Positions 1 through 8,516 are shown, numbered from the stretch's first letter. The stretch: 64,000 nt of DNA from JAJCYL01 sp965206015 (GCA_965206015.1 CBDBIW010000016.1:992001-1056000), one strand, 5' to 3'. Numbers and translations: made by a program. Notes: generated by a model not told the origin, from the sequence alone.

Positions 1-214
1 AAAGGAAAAATAAGAAAGCGTATTGAAACTAACTTCTCTCAATTGCATGGGCAGTTTTTGTGGGCAACTAATCATGCTAAATCTTTCTTAGGACTAGCCA
101 CCAGATTACGCTCTAAAATAACTGCTTTTACTATGATTCAATACTTAAATTTCTTCGTCTTTAATAAACCTATAAACAATATTAAAACGAACTTAGCCTA
201 AATGCACAACGGGT
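1..214 (+). mobile_element. IS982-family element, 3' end (copy A, cut by window edge)
   Basis: The last ~67 codons of an IS982-type transposase plus its right terminal repeat are visible. The stretch matches 20590-20803 with only a handful of substitutions. It ends in TAAATGCACAACGGGT (199-214), the reverse complement of the left end of the full copy at 19831. Both copies have the same orientation, so the DNA between them is bounded like a composite transposon. The rest of this copy lies outside the window, so its integrity cannot be judged. Confidence 0.9.
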
Positions 215-215
215 G

Positions 216-1445
216 TCAGTTATACATTTTATGAAATAGGCACTCATTTAGATCAATACTCCCTTCAGATATTCTCTTATAGATATTACTTTTTTCCATG
301 TCATTATTTTTCAAATATAATTGAGATACTTTGTTCGAAATAGACTTGATGTCAACTCTCGGCCTTGTGTATTCAAGTAATCCTTTTGGCAGAATATCAT
401 TTGAAATTCCCCGAACACCCTTGTAGATATCAATACCATGCTTGAAATGATGGGAAGACATTCTTAAATAACATCTAAGCCCTGTAATAAAGTATCGTAG
501 TGCTTCTTTCTCCCGACCCTGCTTGAGCGCAAAGTCAGCTAATTTAAACAGAGGTAAATAGTCCTGACTATCCAGTAACATTGACTTGTAATACAAATTA
601 TCTGCCTTCTTCAAGTTACCATACGATTCTTCTATTTCACCAAGTATATACCACGGACGATTCAAATTTGGTAGGATTAAGGTTACTTTTTTATATATTG
701 ATTGTGCTAGGCTATCATTACCCAAATGATAATAAATTTTACCTAATCTGGATAATTTAGTAATATCGCTGACATCAGACTCAAGGTTATTGAGAGCACT
801 TTGCAATGCCATACTGGCAACATTAGGTAGACGACATTTCAAGTCTTCAAAAAAAGGAGAGTTCAGTATACTTGGTGAATTTTGAATTGCCTTGGTGTAA
901 TATATAATTGAATTTTGAGGTACACTAATAAGTTCCTGAAAAATGCCCATACTAATTGAATATACTGTCTCAACTGAGTTAAGGGTTATTGACTTATTGA
1001 AAAAAACAAATGACCTAGCAGTATCACCTAAAAACAAATATATCCAAGCAAGATTATGACAGTACATGGGGTCATTTTCGTTTAAATCGTAAGCATTTTG
1101 CAAGTGATCTAAAGAAGTAGTAAAATAACATCGATTTAACTCATTGACTTTCATTGTTGAATCTAGGATGCGTTCTATCTCAAAACCACCTAGGTGAGAG
1201 TACCAAATTGCAATATTTGAGCTAACCACACTGTTTTTGATTTTAGAAACATTTTGGAATTGTTCCAATTGAGAAGCAAACTGCAAAGAATCACTCATCC
1301 AAAAGGAATCAATTAATTGGGAATTAATATCAACATCGGAAAGAGCATTTGCTCGATTAAACGTCAGTATAAAATACGATACTAAAATTAGTGTAGCTAA
1401 ACCAAAAACTGCAAAATATTTAACATTCAGATGTTTATTTACCAT
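216..1445 (-). CDS. Membrane-anchored TPR protein, last gene of a peptide-locus operon
   Basis: A 409-residue protein with one N-terminal membrane segment (about residues 9-28) and no lipobox. The rest is helical and reads as degenerate tetratricopeptide repeats (for example motifs of the type YHLGNDSLAQSIYKKV and ILGEIEESYGNLKKADNLYY). TPRs usually mediate protein-protein contacts; here the soluble part probably faces the periplasm. The start overlaps the preceding O-antigen-ligase-like gene by 11 bp, suggesting coupled translation. The stop codon (216-218) lies 1 bp from the IS982 terminal repeat, so the C-terminus may have been shortened by that insertion. At the second locus (15088-16971) the same two modules are fused in one reading frame. 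The exact function is unknown. Confidence 0.8.
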   Translation of the reverse strand: MVNKHLNVKYFAVFGLATLILVSYFILTFNRANALSDVDINSQLIDSFWMSDSLQFASQLEQFQNVSKIKNSVVSSNIAIWYSHLGGFEIERILDSTMKVNELNRCYFTTSLDHLQNAYDLNENDPMYCHNLAWIYLFLGDTARSFVFFNKSITLNSVETVYSISMGIFQELISVPQNSIIYYTKAIQNSPSILNSPFFEDLKCRLPNVASMALQSALNNLESDVSDITKLSRLGKIYYHLGNDSLAQSIYKKVTLILPNLNRPWYILGEIEESYGNLKKADNLYYKSMLLDSQDYLPLFKLADFALKQGREKEALRYFITGLRCYLRMSSHHFKHGIDIYKGVRGISNDILPKGLLEYTRPRVDIKSISNKVSQLYLKNNDMEKSNIYKRISEGSIDLNECLFHKMYN

Positions 1446-2694
1446 TCGTTCTAAGTAATCCAGTAATCAAATATGTGTTGATGAAGAAAACGAATAAAAG
1501 ACTGGGCACTTCGAAAATGGAAGAGAATGACAATTCTCTCATCATTAATGTCAGAAATCCAACTCCTAATGTAATGAATAGGTATTCCCTTTTTTTTATC
1601 ACATTTATGTAGCAATTATGCAAGACAACTATCATCAAGTAGCCATATGTCAGAATACCTGCAACCCCTTTCTCAGCTAAAAGCTGGAGATAGGAATTTG
1701 TAACAAATAGGGATATCCCATGTGGGTTTAAATTATATTGGTGGCTTGCAGATACCAATAGAAAGTTTCCAGAACCAACTCCAAAAACAGGGGTACTTTT
1801 ATATATTTCAAAAGCAAATTTATATGCCCAAAGTCTTCCGTTAAAGCTTCGTATTTGGGATTCATTTTCAAAAAGTGAAAATACTGTAAATATTGAGTCA
1901 TACCAGTATGCAAGTAATACTGTAGCCAAAAGTCCTAATGTTAATGCCAATTTTAAGGTTTCGAAAAATGATTTCTTATCGTAGCAAAATTTCAATATCA
2001 AAATCATTACCAGAAAAAATATCAAAGAAATATATATTCCTCTTGAAAAAGTTAATATAAGGGCTACAATACTTAATAAAAGGAAAAAAGCAATTATATT
2101 CTTGAACTTTTTCAGTTCTGTGTCAAATAAGATAAATTGGTTAACCATCAAAAAAAGAATGACTGTTGAAATATGATTTGTCATACCTCCAGTCGGGCTA
2201 AGAAGATTTTTGAACTGGGTTAAATCTTGGTTTTCGAATGCACCTTGAAGAATGGCAAAACCGTATAAAAATGCCAATATTATTTTAAGAGACATAATAC
2301 TGCCGATAATAGAACATGACCATAAAAGGATCCTTTTATGGTTCTTCAATACTTCAAAAACTCTCAGAGAAAAGTAACAAATCCCAAAAACATAAATGTT
2401 CAAGGTAAATATTATAGAGTTCTCAGAATAGAAAGAATTTAGGTAATTGAAAAATTCTACAATTAGTAGAATTGCTATCGCAACGTCAATTGGTTTAATT
2501 ATTAAAATCTCCTTCCAAATTATAAATAGGATTGGAAATACTATCAATAATGGAATATAAACTATAAGCTGTGTAGATGGATAAAAAGTTGTTAACAAGA
2601 ATATTGTCAGTACATTTAGGAGATGCCAATATGCCTTAACGTAATATAAATATCCAGACTTTTCACTAATTTTATGAATAGTGCTACTAAGCAA
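1435..2694 (-). CDS. O-antigen ligase / Wzy-like polytopic membrane protein
   Basis: A 419-residue protein with about ten to twelve hydrophobic helices. It has the Wzy_C-type periplasmic loop: an Arg in NGRLWAYKFAFEIY, then PVFGVGSGNF, then a His-containing stretch (NPHG) and LLAEKGVAGIL. This superfamily includes WaaL ligases, Wzy polymerases and PglL-type protein O-oligosaccharyltransferases, all of which transfer lipid-linked glycans in the periplasm. There are no glycan-assembly genes nearby, so a standard O-antigen role is unlikely. It overlaps the ABC ATPase gene by 8 bp and the TPR gene by 11 bp, placing it in one operon. A role in modifying or handling the divergent peptide is inference from context only. 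Confidence 0.75.
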   Translation of the reverse strand: MLSSTIHKISEKSGYLYYVKAYWHLLNVLTIFLLTTFYPSTQLIVYIPLLIVFPILFIIWKEILIIKPIDVAIAILLIVEFFNYLNSFYSENSIIFTLNIYVFGICYFSLRVFEVLKNHKRILLWSCSIIGSIMSLKIILAFLYGFAILQGAFENQDLTQFKNLLSPTGGMTNHISTVILFLMVNQFILFDTELKKFKNIIAFFLLLSIVALILTFSRGIYISLIFFLVMILILKFCYDKKSFFETLKLALTLGLLATVLLAYWYDSIFTVFSLFENESQIRSFNGRLWAYKFAFEIYKSTPVFGVGSGNFLLVSASHQYNLNPHGISLFVTNSYLQLLAEKGVAGILTYGYLMIVVLHNCYINVIKKREYLFITLGVGFLTLMMRELSFSSIFEVPSLLFVFFINTYLITGLLRTNGK

Positions 2695-3334
2695 GATTAG
2701 TATGACAGTTTTTTATTTTCCCCTTTTCCATAATTATTTCGTCTACTTTGCAAGATACATCAAAGTTATTGTCATGATCTGATATGATGACCGTAGCTTC
2801 GTTTTTTGTGATATACTCGCTTAAGAATGTGTTAAAGTTTAATTTTGTCTTACTATCCAGATGAGCCAAAGGCTCATCAAGCAGGACTAATTGAGGGTTT
2901 CCAATGAAGGCTGCAAGTATGCCGATTTTTGATTTTTGCCCATTTGATAATTGAGAGATTTTTGATTTTGAATTGATCAATTTGGTTTCTGCAAAATTCT
3001 GATTGAATTCTTCTTCTAAAAAAGGCTGAGAATTTCTTAAATATGCTACAAAATGCAGGTACTCAAGAGGTTTAAGATACCCGACCGTAAAGTGATTACC
3101 CAAAAACGCTGTGGTTTTACTAGTCCAAAGGTTTGAGGATTTAACTTCAAAACCGTTTATGGTAATTTCCCCAATGTCCCGTTCCACTAAATCTAACATC
3201 AATTCCAACAAAGTAGTTTTTCCTGATCCATTCTCACCCCGCATCACCATTAATTGAGACCTAGGAATGGTTAATTGTTCTATATAAAGCTCGAAATTTT
3301 TGTAGCTCTTTGAAAGTAATCGTATGTTGATCAT
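2687..3334 (-). CDS. ABC transporter ATP-binding protein
   Basis: A 215-residue ATPase domain. Walker A is GENGSGKTT (residues 33-41), the signature is LSNGQ (129-133), Walker B is LVLLDEP (about 149-155), and the H-loop histidine is in ISDHD near residue 186. The usual Q-loop glutamine is not obvious; the position reads GNHF. It overlaps the next membrane gene by 4 bp (ATGA type) and the Wzy-like gene by 8 bp. It very probably energises the two small membrane proteins encoded directly upstream. By analogy with bacteriocin clusters it could export the divergently encoded peptide or give self-protection; that is inference. Confidence 0.88.
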   Translation of the reverse strand: MINIRLLSKSYKNFELYIEQLTIPRSQLMVMRGENGSGKTTLLELMLDLVERDIGEITINGFEVKSSNLWTSKTTAFLGNHFTVGYLKPLEYLHFVAYLRNSQPFLEEEFNQNFAETKLINSKSKISQLSNGQKSKIGILAAFIGNPQLVLLDEPLAHLDSKTKLNFNTFLSEYITKNEATVIISDHDNNFDVSCKVDEIIMEKGKIKNCHTNLA

Positions 3335-4050
3335 AAATCTTTAGTTTGACGAATCACTGTTCTATTTAAATACTTGTTAGTTTGAATGATTGAGTCGATT
3401 CTTTTATAAAGAAAGGCACCCCAAAAAATATGAATTGAAAGAGATGATATAATAATGATCAACGCTAGAAGAGTGACAGAATTTAGGAGGTGTCCGATTC
3501 CCAGAATCACAATCGGAATCAATACTATTGACGCTAAATATGCTTTAGCCGAATTGAATTTTGGGACGACAAATTCCTTGTCATTAGACAAAAGTGGAGC
3601 ACTTTTTTCTTTTGCTTGAAAATAGGCAAAAAAGGAAAAAGAAATCGTTGACGTAAAAATTAGCAAAGCTATAGTCTCAATATAAGTTTGAAATAATATA
3701 ATCATGGGCAGAAATGACAATAGAAAAATAATTGTTCCTACAATATAGAAACAATGCATCTGAATCAACCTATTTATCGATGAATGGCTATTTAAACAAA
3801 TAAAATCTCCGTAGTGTGCATGCCATGAAAACATGTAGGATCCATGTGTACTAAGAAAGCCAGTGATAAACAACCCTTCAAAACCATATACGAGTAAATA
3901 GTTATTCATAAAGAATTGCGCAAAAAATTCGTTAATGGTAATGTTGAGACTGCATACAAGAGAAACAAGAAATGACGTAATAATCTGCATCCTTGCACTT
4001 TTAATTCTCAGCAGTAGAATGAATTCAGTGAAAAAAAAATTAGTTTTCAA
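3331..4050 (-). CDS. Six-helix membrane protein, probable ABC permease subunit
   Basis: A 239-residue protein with about six hydrophobic segments and short polar loops, and no recognisable catalytic motif. The region around GSYMFSWHAHYGD resembles the loop seen in Bacteroidota ABC-2-like permeases (DUF5687 type), but I am not certain of the family. Its stop overlaps the ATPase start by 4 bp and its start overlaps the preceding membrane gene by 11 bp. That arrangement strongly suggests the three products form one transporter. The start ATG gives MKTNFFFTEFILLL, a normal cytoplasmic start before the first helix. Confidence 0.7.
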   Translation of the reverse strand: MKTNFFFTEFILLLRIKSARMQIITSFLVSLVCSLNITINEFFAQFFMNNYLLVYGFEGLFITGFLSTHGSYMFSWHAHYGDFICLNSHSSINRLIQMHCFYIVGTIIFLLSFLPMIILFQTYIETIALLIFTSTISFSFFAYFQAKEKSAPLLSNDKEFVVPKFNSAKAYLASIVLIPIVILGIGHLLNSVTLLALIIIISSLSIHIFWGAFLYKRIDSIIQTNKYLNRTVIRQTKDL

Positions 4051-4678
4051 GATATAGTGATTTAGTAAAAATGCCTGAAATTCCGTAATGAACGAGCACC
4101 AAACAAAATAATGTCAATGGCACAAAGTTAAAAAATGAAATTTGGTCTTTTCCAAAAAAATAAACAATTGGCAAAGATAGAAGACCCAGATGGAGTAAAC
4201 TTATAATCGGCCTTTTCTTTCCCAATACGCTAATGACGATAAATGCAATTAACGGAAATGCTACTATAAAAAAGGAACCCAGGAGAAGGCAAATGCTTAT
4301 TATTTCCAAATTATAATCGATGAATGCTATGGAAAAAATAGCCCATGATAGCACTATAATCAAAGTGTGGTAATTAAACAAGAGATCGAAATAGATCCAT
4401 CTTAGTACAAATTTCTTATCCAATTTAAGACATAATATCTGTCTGGCACGGTTGAAGGTATTCTTGGAATAAAATGAAATGATATATACCTTATATAGGT
4501 ATATAGGCAAAGTGCAAATTATCAACAACTGAATTTGAACCTTAGGAGACATTTCCAAATTCATTATAATCAGCCCAGGCGCTAAACTTATAATAAGAGC
4601 TATGTCAATAACATAAATATAAATAGGTATTGAAAGTCGTTTAACCAAAAAAGTGTTTATAAGGAAAAATTTCCGCAT
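4040..4678 (-). CDS. Multi-helix membrane protein, first gene of the minus operon
   Basis: A 212-residue protein with about six hydrophobic helices starting at residue 15, and no known motif. It is the promoter-proximal gene of the five-gene minus-strand operon and starts 78 bp from the divergent peptide gene. Its end overlaps the next membrane gene by 11 bp. It is either a second half of a two-subunit permease or an immunity-type membrane protein. The sequence alone does not decide between these. Confidence 0.65.
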   Translation of the reverse strand: MRKFFLINTFLVKRLSIPIYIYVIDIALIISLAPGLIIMNLEMSPKVQIQLLIICTLPIYLYKVYIISFYSKNTFNRARQILCLKLDKKFVLRWIYFDLLFNYHTLIIVLSWAIFSIAFIDYNLEIISICLLLGSFFIVAFPLIAFIVISVLGKKRPIISLLHLGLLSLPIVYFFGKDQISFFNFVPLTLFCLVLVHYGISGIFTKSLYLEN

Positions 4679-4756
4679 AAAATTTTCTTTTTTGTAGCTA
4701 AAATAATAGTATTGCTCATATAATTTAACTTTCTAAATAATTAAAATTTTAAATCA
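4679..4756. promoter_or_regulatory. Divergent promoter region between operon and peptide gene
   Basis: A 78-bp, very A+T-rich gap separates two outward-facing start codons (4678 minus, 4757 plus). Both transcription units must start here or further inside a neighbour. No perfect Bacteroidota promoter pair (TTTG and TAnnTTTG) could be matched at standard spacing. A near match TAGTATTG lies about 4709-4716 on the plus strand. No Shine-Dalgarno sequence is visible, as is common in this phylum. Confidence 0.45.
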
Positions 4757-5014
4757 ATGAAAAATATCAACAAACCTGTCCTAGCGATTGCGTTGATAGC
4801 GACACTGACTTTCGCTTCAATGGGATCAATGATCTCACTAAAAATTGCTGAAGATAAGAACGCCAACATAGCACTAGGCGGAACCCTGGTTGGAGGTGAA
4901 GCTGGTTTTGGCGTTTCAGTGGTATTTGGTGTTTCAGCTCTTACATGGGGTGCTATTGCCTTAGTGCCAGGATTTCAGGCAGCAGGTGTGGTAGCACTTG
5001 TGTACGGTGCCTAG
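4757..5014 (+). CDS. Small hydrophobic Gly/Ala/Val-rich peptide, putative bacteriocin precursor
   Basis: An 85-residue product. Residues 1-40 form a lysine-started hydrophobic leader that ends in a polar patch (AEDKNAN). Residues 41-85 are glycine-, alanine- and valine-rich with one Trp, and contain GG pairs at about 41-42 and 46-47 that could be processing sites. There are no cysteines and no basic residues in the C-terminal half. The next gene encodes a SpoIIM/DUF95 protein, a family found beside circular bacteriocin genes, and the divergent operon encodes an ABC transporter. A hairpin with a T-rich tail follows the stop, as expected for a peptide made in excess. It lacks the cationic patch of AS-48-type circular bacteriocins, so this assignment is by context, not homology. 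Confidence 0.6.
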   Translation: MKNINKPVLAIALIATLTFASMGSMISLKIAEDKNANIALGGTLVGGEAGFGVSVVFGVSALTWGAIALVPGFQAAGVVALVYGA

Positions 5015-5020
5015 TTATAG

Positions 5021-5070
5021 AATGGCCATTTTTAAACCTCATAACGGTTGGAAAATGGCCATTTTTGTTT
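5021..5070 (+). terminator. Hairpin with T-rich tail (attenuator) after the peptide gene
   Basis: AATGGCCATTTT (5021-5032) pairs with AAAATGGCCATT (5052-5063) in a 12-bp stem. A nested AACC/GGTT pairing (5035-5038 with 5046-5049) lies inside the loop. The tail is TTTGTTT. It starts 7 bp after the peptide stop and contains two copies of ATGGCCATTTTT, each of which could start the next reading frame. It looks like a partial terminator that lowers expression of the downstream membrane genes relative to the peptide, and it could also hide their start codon. Confidence 0.7.
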
Positions 5071-5573
5071 ATGCTTTTGGTATAATAACAAGAATCCTTA
5101 TAGATCAACCGGATTTACGGATTCCTGATCCAACTTTTGCGCAAAGTTATATAAGTAGTATAAATTCTTCTGATAATAATGAAGTGTTTTGGCATATTTT
5201 GACTAATAATTTAAGGCTGAACTTACTTATCGTACTAAGTTCTTCGCTGCTTTGCTTACCCGTAATATTAATACTTTTCTCTAACGGTTTTATTTTAGTT
5301 GATTACATTCTCGTAAGCTCAGATATACTAGGCATTGAAAAATTAATCTTTTCTATTTTACCACATGGCATACTTGAGTTAGTAACATTTTTTTGGGCAT
5401 CCCATATTAGCTATAAACTTAGTACTTACCTTTTGTCTTACTTGATTAAAGGCACTGATGATTTGTCAATACTAAAAATTCGCCGACTGGGTGTAAGTGT
5501 ATTATGGGTTGTGGTTTTAACTTCAATTGCAGCTTTTATTGAAACATTTGTAACCGTAAATTTAATTTCTTAA
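5022..5573 (+). CDS. SpoIIM/DUF95-family membrane protein
   Basis: About 183 residues with four to five membrane helices. The SpoIIM/DUF95 hallmarks are present: a NNLRLNLL segment, a PVILILFSNGFILV helix and the conserved PHGILEL motif. The open frame begins at 4998 inside the peptide gene. In-frame ATG codons at 5022 and 5055 sit in the two arms of the hairpin, and 5055 (MAIFVYAFGI) would start right at the first helix. SpoIIM relatives act in sporulation in Firmicutes and are accessory membrane components in circular bacteriocin operons. This organism is not expected to sporulate, so the bacteriocin-type role is the better guess. It is followed after 3 bp by the next gene. Confidence 0.72.
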   Translation: MAIFKPHNGWKMAIFVYAFGIITRILIDQPDLRIPDPTFAQSYISSINSSDNNEVFWHILTNNLRLNLLIVLSSSLLCLPVILILFSNGFILVDYILVSSDILGIEKLIFSILPHGILELVTFFWASHISYKLSTYLLSYLIKGTDDLSILKIRRLGVSVLWVVVLTSIAAFIETFVTVNLIS

Positions 5574-5576
5574 GAA

Positions 5577-6083
5577 GTGGATCGATACTCCAAAATTGCT
5601 TTTGTAATAATAAATATCGCACTGCTGATGTTTTTTTTTAATCACTTTATGGATACCGCTATTATGGAATCTCAGCAATTAAGAGAAAGAGACATTGGAT
5701 TGCTTCTGATCTTAAAGACGGTGGGTATTTCATCTATCATACTTGTTGTAGCTATTCTATTACTTTTAATTTACTTATTCGCAGTTGGACTAGGTGGAGA
5801 ATTTGGTAAGGTAGGGGATTTTTTTTTAGCTGGTTTTGCTGGACTTATCATTTTCAACTTGTACTATTTAATAATTTATCTATTTTTTGAAGATATCTTT
5901 TTAGAAATATTAGTGAATTCAAATAGAAGTCATCTGATTTTTGACTTAGGAGACCTAACATATGGATTCTACGCTATTTGGATTACTGCTTCATTGAAAT
6001 ATACAGCCAATATGTCTTATGCCAGAAGTGTTTTAGCCGTAGGCTTGCCACTCTCTTTAATTTTTATTGTATGGTTACTATAA
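5577..6083 (+). CDS. Four-helix membrane protein of the peptide operon
   Basis: A 168-residue protein starting at a GTG only 3 bp after the SpoIIM-family stop, so translation is probably coupled. It has helices near residues 7-25, 43-70, 80-110 and 145-168, and no known domain. Its position as the last gene of the peptide/SpoIIM operon suggests an accessory or immunity role. No family was recognised. Confidence 0.65.
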   Translation: MDRYSKIAFVIINIALLMFFFNHFMDTAIMESQQLRERDIGLLLILKTVGISSIILVVAILLLLIYLFAVGLGGEFGKVGDFFLAGFAGLIIFNLYYLIIYLFFEDIFLEILVNSNRSHLIFDLGDLTYGFYAIWITASLKYTANMSYARSVLAVGLPLSLIFIVWLL

Positions 6084-6286
6084 CAAGGTGTACGACAGTT
6101 TTACAATTTATTGACCCGATTGCAAATCAGATTTTTTTTCAGTATCCTTTCGGTTTCGGTACGCATTGCATTTGAGGGTTTTTAATGTAGATATTTGAGG
6201 CCAACAAACTCTGGCACGTAAAATTGAACAAGGGCATTATTGCCTGAACCGCCGAAAAGGTAAAGTTCAACCTTCCTAGGTAGAGC

Positions 6287-6532
6287 CTAACAATGATTTT
6301 CAATCAGATTATCTAGCTCGTTATTGAACTGTTCAGCCGTAGTTGTTTTAATCGGTGTACGATCAGGCCAAACCATCATTGTTGGCGTTGGTGTTGTATG
6401 GTCACCATCATTAATTTCTGGTTTCCCAATGATCCAAGTTGGAACATTCAGGGACGTATATTGAGGATACATCTTTCGTGCATAATCTTCAAATTGTCCA
6501 GGATCTACAACGTCATAAGCAAAAATTAACAT
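6287..6532 (-). CDS. Hypothetical protein, 81 residues, possible fragment
   Basis: A small soluble ORF with a plausible ATG start (MLIFAYDVVDPG) and a mixed charged composition ending in NHC. It has Pro/Thr-rich and MMVWPDR-type segments but no family I recognise. It stands alone between the peptide operon and a frameshifted gene, about 200 bp from the former and 160 bp from the latter. It could be a genuine small gene or the remains of a longer one. Confidence 0.3.
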   Translation of the reverse strand: MLIFAYDVVDPGQFEDYARKMYPQYTSLNVPTWIIGKPEINDGDHTTPTPTMMVWPDRTPIKTTTAEQFNNELDNLIENHC

Positions 6533-6690
6533 GGCCAGGCCTTAGCTCCTACAGCTGACACGCCCGGATCCTCGCCACTCCTGTAACTCGTTGATAAACA
6601 GTACTTAGGGAATTCCGAAATTTTTTATTTAGTCTCTTTCATTTCAGGTTTTTTTCAGTCGTCAAAATTGCACTTTTCTGTTAATGGATT

Positions 6691-7474
6691 TTAGAAGTTA
6701 TCAGTAGGGCAAATCAAAGCCACAAGTATATATTTTTTAATGGCTGGTTCGTAGACATAGCTCTTTTCTTGTATAATCGCCTCTAGTGCTTTGAGTGCTG
6801 TATCATAATGATAAAAGGTCATTCCTTTGAATCTAATGTTAGTGCCGTCATAATCTTTTTTTATGGCGTACTGAATATGATGTACATGACAAAGCTTGGT
6901 AAGCTTTACTCGTTGTGGATCTGTTAGCCCCTTGGCCGTTGGAAAGTCTTCTGGAGCTTTGCCTACGTCGGTTTGAAGTGCCTTAAAAAAACCGAGCAAA
7001 ATCCTTCCAACCAAATTGCCAGTCGTAATAGGTTATCTCTTTGACTGGCGTTCGATGGGTTCGCCTGGTTTGAAAGTTTTGATCATCTAATGAGTATTCA
7101 CTGTCCAGGGTTAAAGCACGATACCTCGATCCGTTCTCGTTCTGCATGTCCAGAAAAATTGCCTGGCGTTCCTTTTGATAGTAAGCATGTAGTTTGTAAT
7201 CAAAGGTTGATTTTTCAACGAAGTATCGAAGGCTACTACCATTTGCTGAGATCTTCGACTTAACCCTTTTAATCCATTGTATAGCTTGCTGATGCATAGC
7301 CAGGAAGTTGTCTTTATCTATCGGTTCGTTCACTGGCATTTTGGTAACACCAGTAACCAGCAAGAGCGATACCTTGACTTCTTCAATAGTTAGTAGGTAA
7401 TAGAAGTTTTGAAAACTCACTATAAAGGCGTTCTTACGCCCTCTTTCAATCTCTCCAAACTTCGGTAAACCCAT
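6691..7474 (-). pseudogene. Hypothetical protein split by a frameshift at an A7 run
   Basis: Two minus-strand frames (6983-7474 and 6691-7014) join into one protein of about 260 residues if one base is removed from the run of seven A (6985-6991): the first frame ends in DFARFF-stop and the second continues KALQTDVGKAPEDF. The product is soluble with mixed alpha/beta composition and no recognised motif. The frameshift is in a homopolymer, so sequencing error, slippage-based switching or decay are all possible. It is divergent from the short ORF at 7575. Confidence 0.55.
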
Positions 7475-7493
7475 TTGCGATGGGTACTAAACA

Positions 7494-7535
7494 AATTAGT
7501 ATTTGATTTAATGGCCGCTAATCGAATTAGTATTT
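7494..7535. promoter_or_regulatory. Pair of 11-bp direct repeats between divergent genes
   Basis: AATTAGTATTT occurs at 7494-7504 and again at 7525-7535, 31 bp apart (about three helical turns). They lie between the minus-strand gene starting at 7474 and the plus-strand ORF at 7575. Such spacing is typical of a regulator binding on one DNA face. No regulator gene is identified. Confidence 0.35.
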
Positions 7536-7574
7536 TTGTTATATTTAAATAATTAGGCCTTTAAGCGCAAGAAT

Positions 7575-7706
7575 ATGAAAAAAGACAAAAACCCTCTAGT
7601 AGTTTATAATTCGAAAAAGTCCGAAATTTCCAATTTTTCTATCGAAATTTTACCTAAAAGTGACATCCCTTTAAGAGAATTAAGGGTACTACGCAGATTC
7701 ATGTAA
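7575..7706 (+). pseudogene. Short ORF interrupted by the Tn3-family inverted repeat
   Basis: A 43-codon frame starts with a lysine-rich ATG start (MKKDKNPLVVYN). Its last seven to eight residues are encoded by the transposon's left repeat, which begins at 7683. The natural C-terminus was therefore probably lost on insertion. No continuation was recognised beyond the right end of the element at 11615. The family is unknown. Confidence 0.4.
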
Positions 7707-7725
7707 AAATAGGCGTTAAGGAATT
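7683..7725 (+). repeat. Tn3-family left terminal inverted repeat
   Basis: The 43-bp repeat begins AGGGTACTACGCAGAT. It matches the reverse complement of 11573-11615 except for three bases in a 5-bp centre, and ends TAGGCGTTAAGGAATT. This length and the G-rich outer end fit Tn3-family termini. Confidence 0.9.
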
Positions 7726-7758
7726 TTACGCTCCCCATGAGCTTTTTTGGGCGATTGA

Positions 7759-8516
7759 CTATTTGCGAAGCAGGTCTGAGGCAAATGCAGCTACTTGATC
7801 TCCCTGAATTTGCTGAATCTGTTGGACTAGTAGTTTGGCAGGTGGAGCAGTAATCGAGGCAAATTTTTTACGCAGCGTTGAAGTGTCCATTACCGCATAT
7901 GATTGAGTAGTAGCAATATCTTCATGACCGAGGAACTTTTGTATTTTAGCAATTCCCATACCCAGGTTTAACAATTTAGTGGCGACAGTATGTCTTAACA
8001 AATGAGGGTATATTCGTTTATTGATGGCTGCCTTATCAGCAATGGATCTTACAATCTGTCCAATTCTTTGTCGGGTATACTTATATGGCTTTTGGCGACT
8101 TTTGAAAAGAGGTCCGGCTTTTCTATTTTCAATATGGATTTTTATCTGATTGGATAATTCACTTCGAATGGGTACTTCCCGTCTTTTCCCCCTTTTCCTC
8201 GCTCAATAGTAATGAGCCGTTCTGTAAAGCTGATCTGTTCAATACGCAACTCGATAAACTCACTCACTCGGCAACCTGTTTCCAAAAGTGTTTGCATCAT
8301 TAGTCCAATAGATCCACTTTCCTGATAGGCCTGGTCAATGAATTTCAATTCTTCCTCCAGGGTTAATCGTTCTACTGCACCAGTTGGTTTCTTATCAGGT
8401 TGTAGGTCAGCTTTCTGCCTGGCCGCCTTAAAGACTGCCTTAGTCTGGTTGTAATCCAGGCCTTGCTTGATAATGATCGCAGCAATTTTATCAGAGATCT
8501 CTTCGATACATCCCAT
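7759..8516 (-). pseudogene. Tyrosine recombinase (phage-integrase family), frameshifted
   Basis: Reading from 8516 gives an N-terminal helical part and the catalytic Arg box (TLLETGCRVSEFIELRI). A one-base shift near 8165 then breaks the frame, after DGKYP. The other frame continues through IRSELSNQIKIHIENRKAGP to PHLLRHTVATKLL (HxxR box), FLGHEDIATTQSY (His and catalytic Tyr) and on to 7759. With the shift repaired it is about 252 residues, short for an integrase but similar to resolution recombinases of Tn3-type elements. Divergent from the transposase. Probably inactive. Confidence 0.85.

Noticed and set aside
1435..2694. Calling the Wzy-like protein a WaaL O-antigen ligase in an LPS locus
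   Set aside because: No glycosyltransferase, flippase or sugar-nucleotide genes occur anywhere nearby.
4757..5014. Calling the peptide a true circular bacteriocin of the AS-48/uberolysin family
   Set aside because: The peptide lacks the cationic patch and recognisable family sequence; only the SpoIIM/DUF95 and ABC context point that way, so it is kept as a putative bacteriocin.
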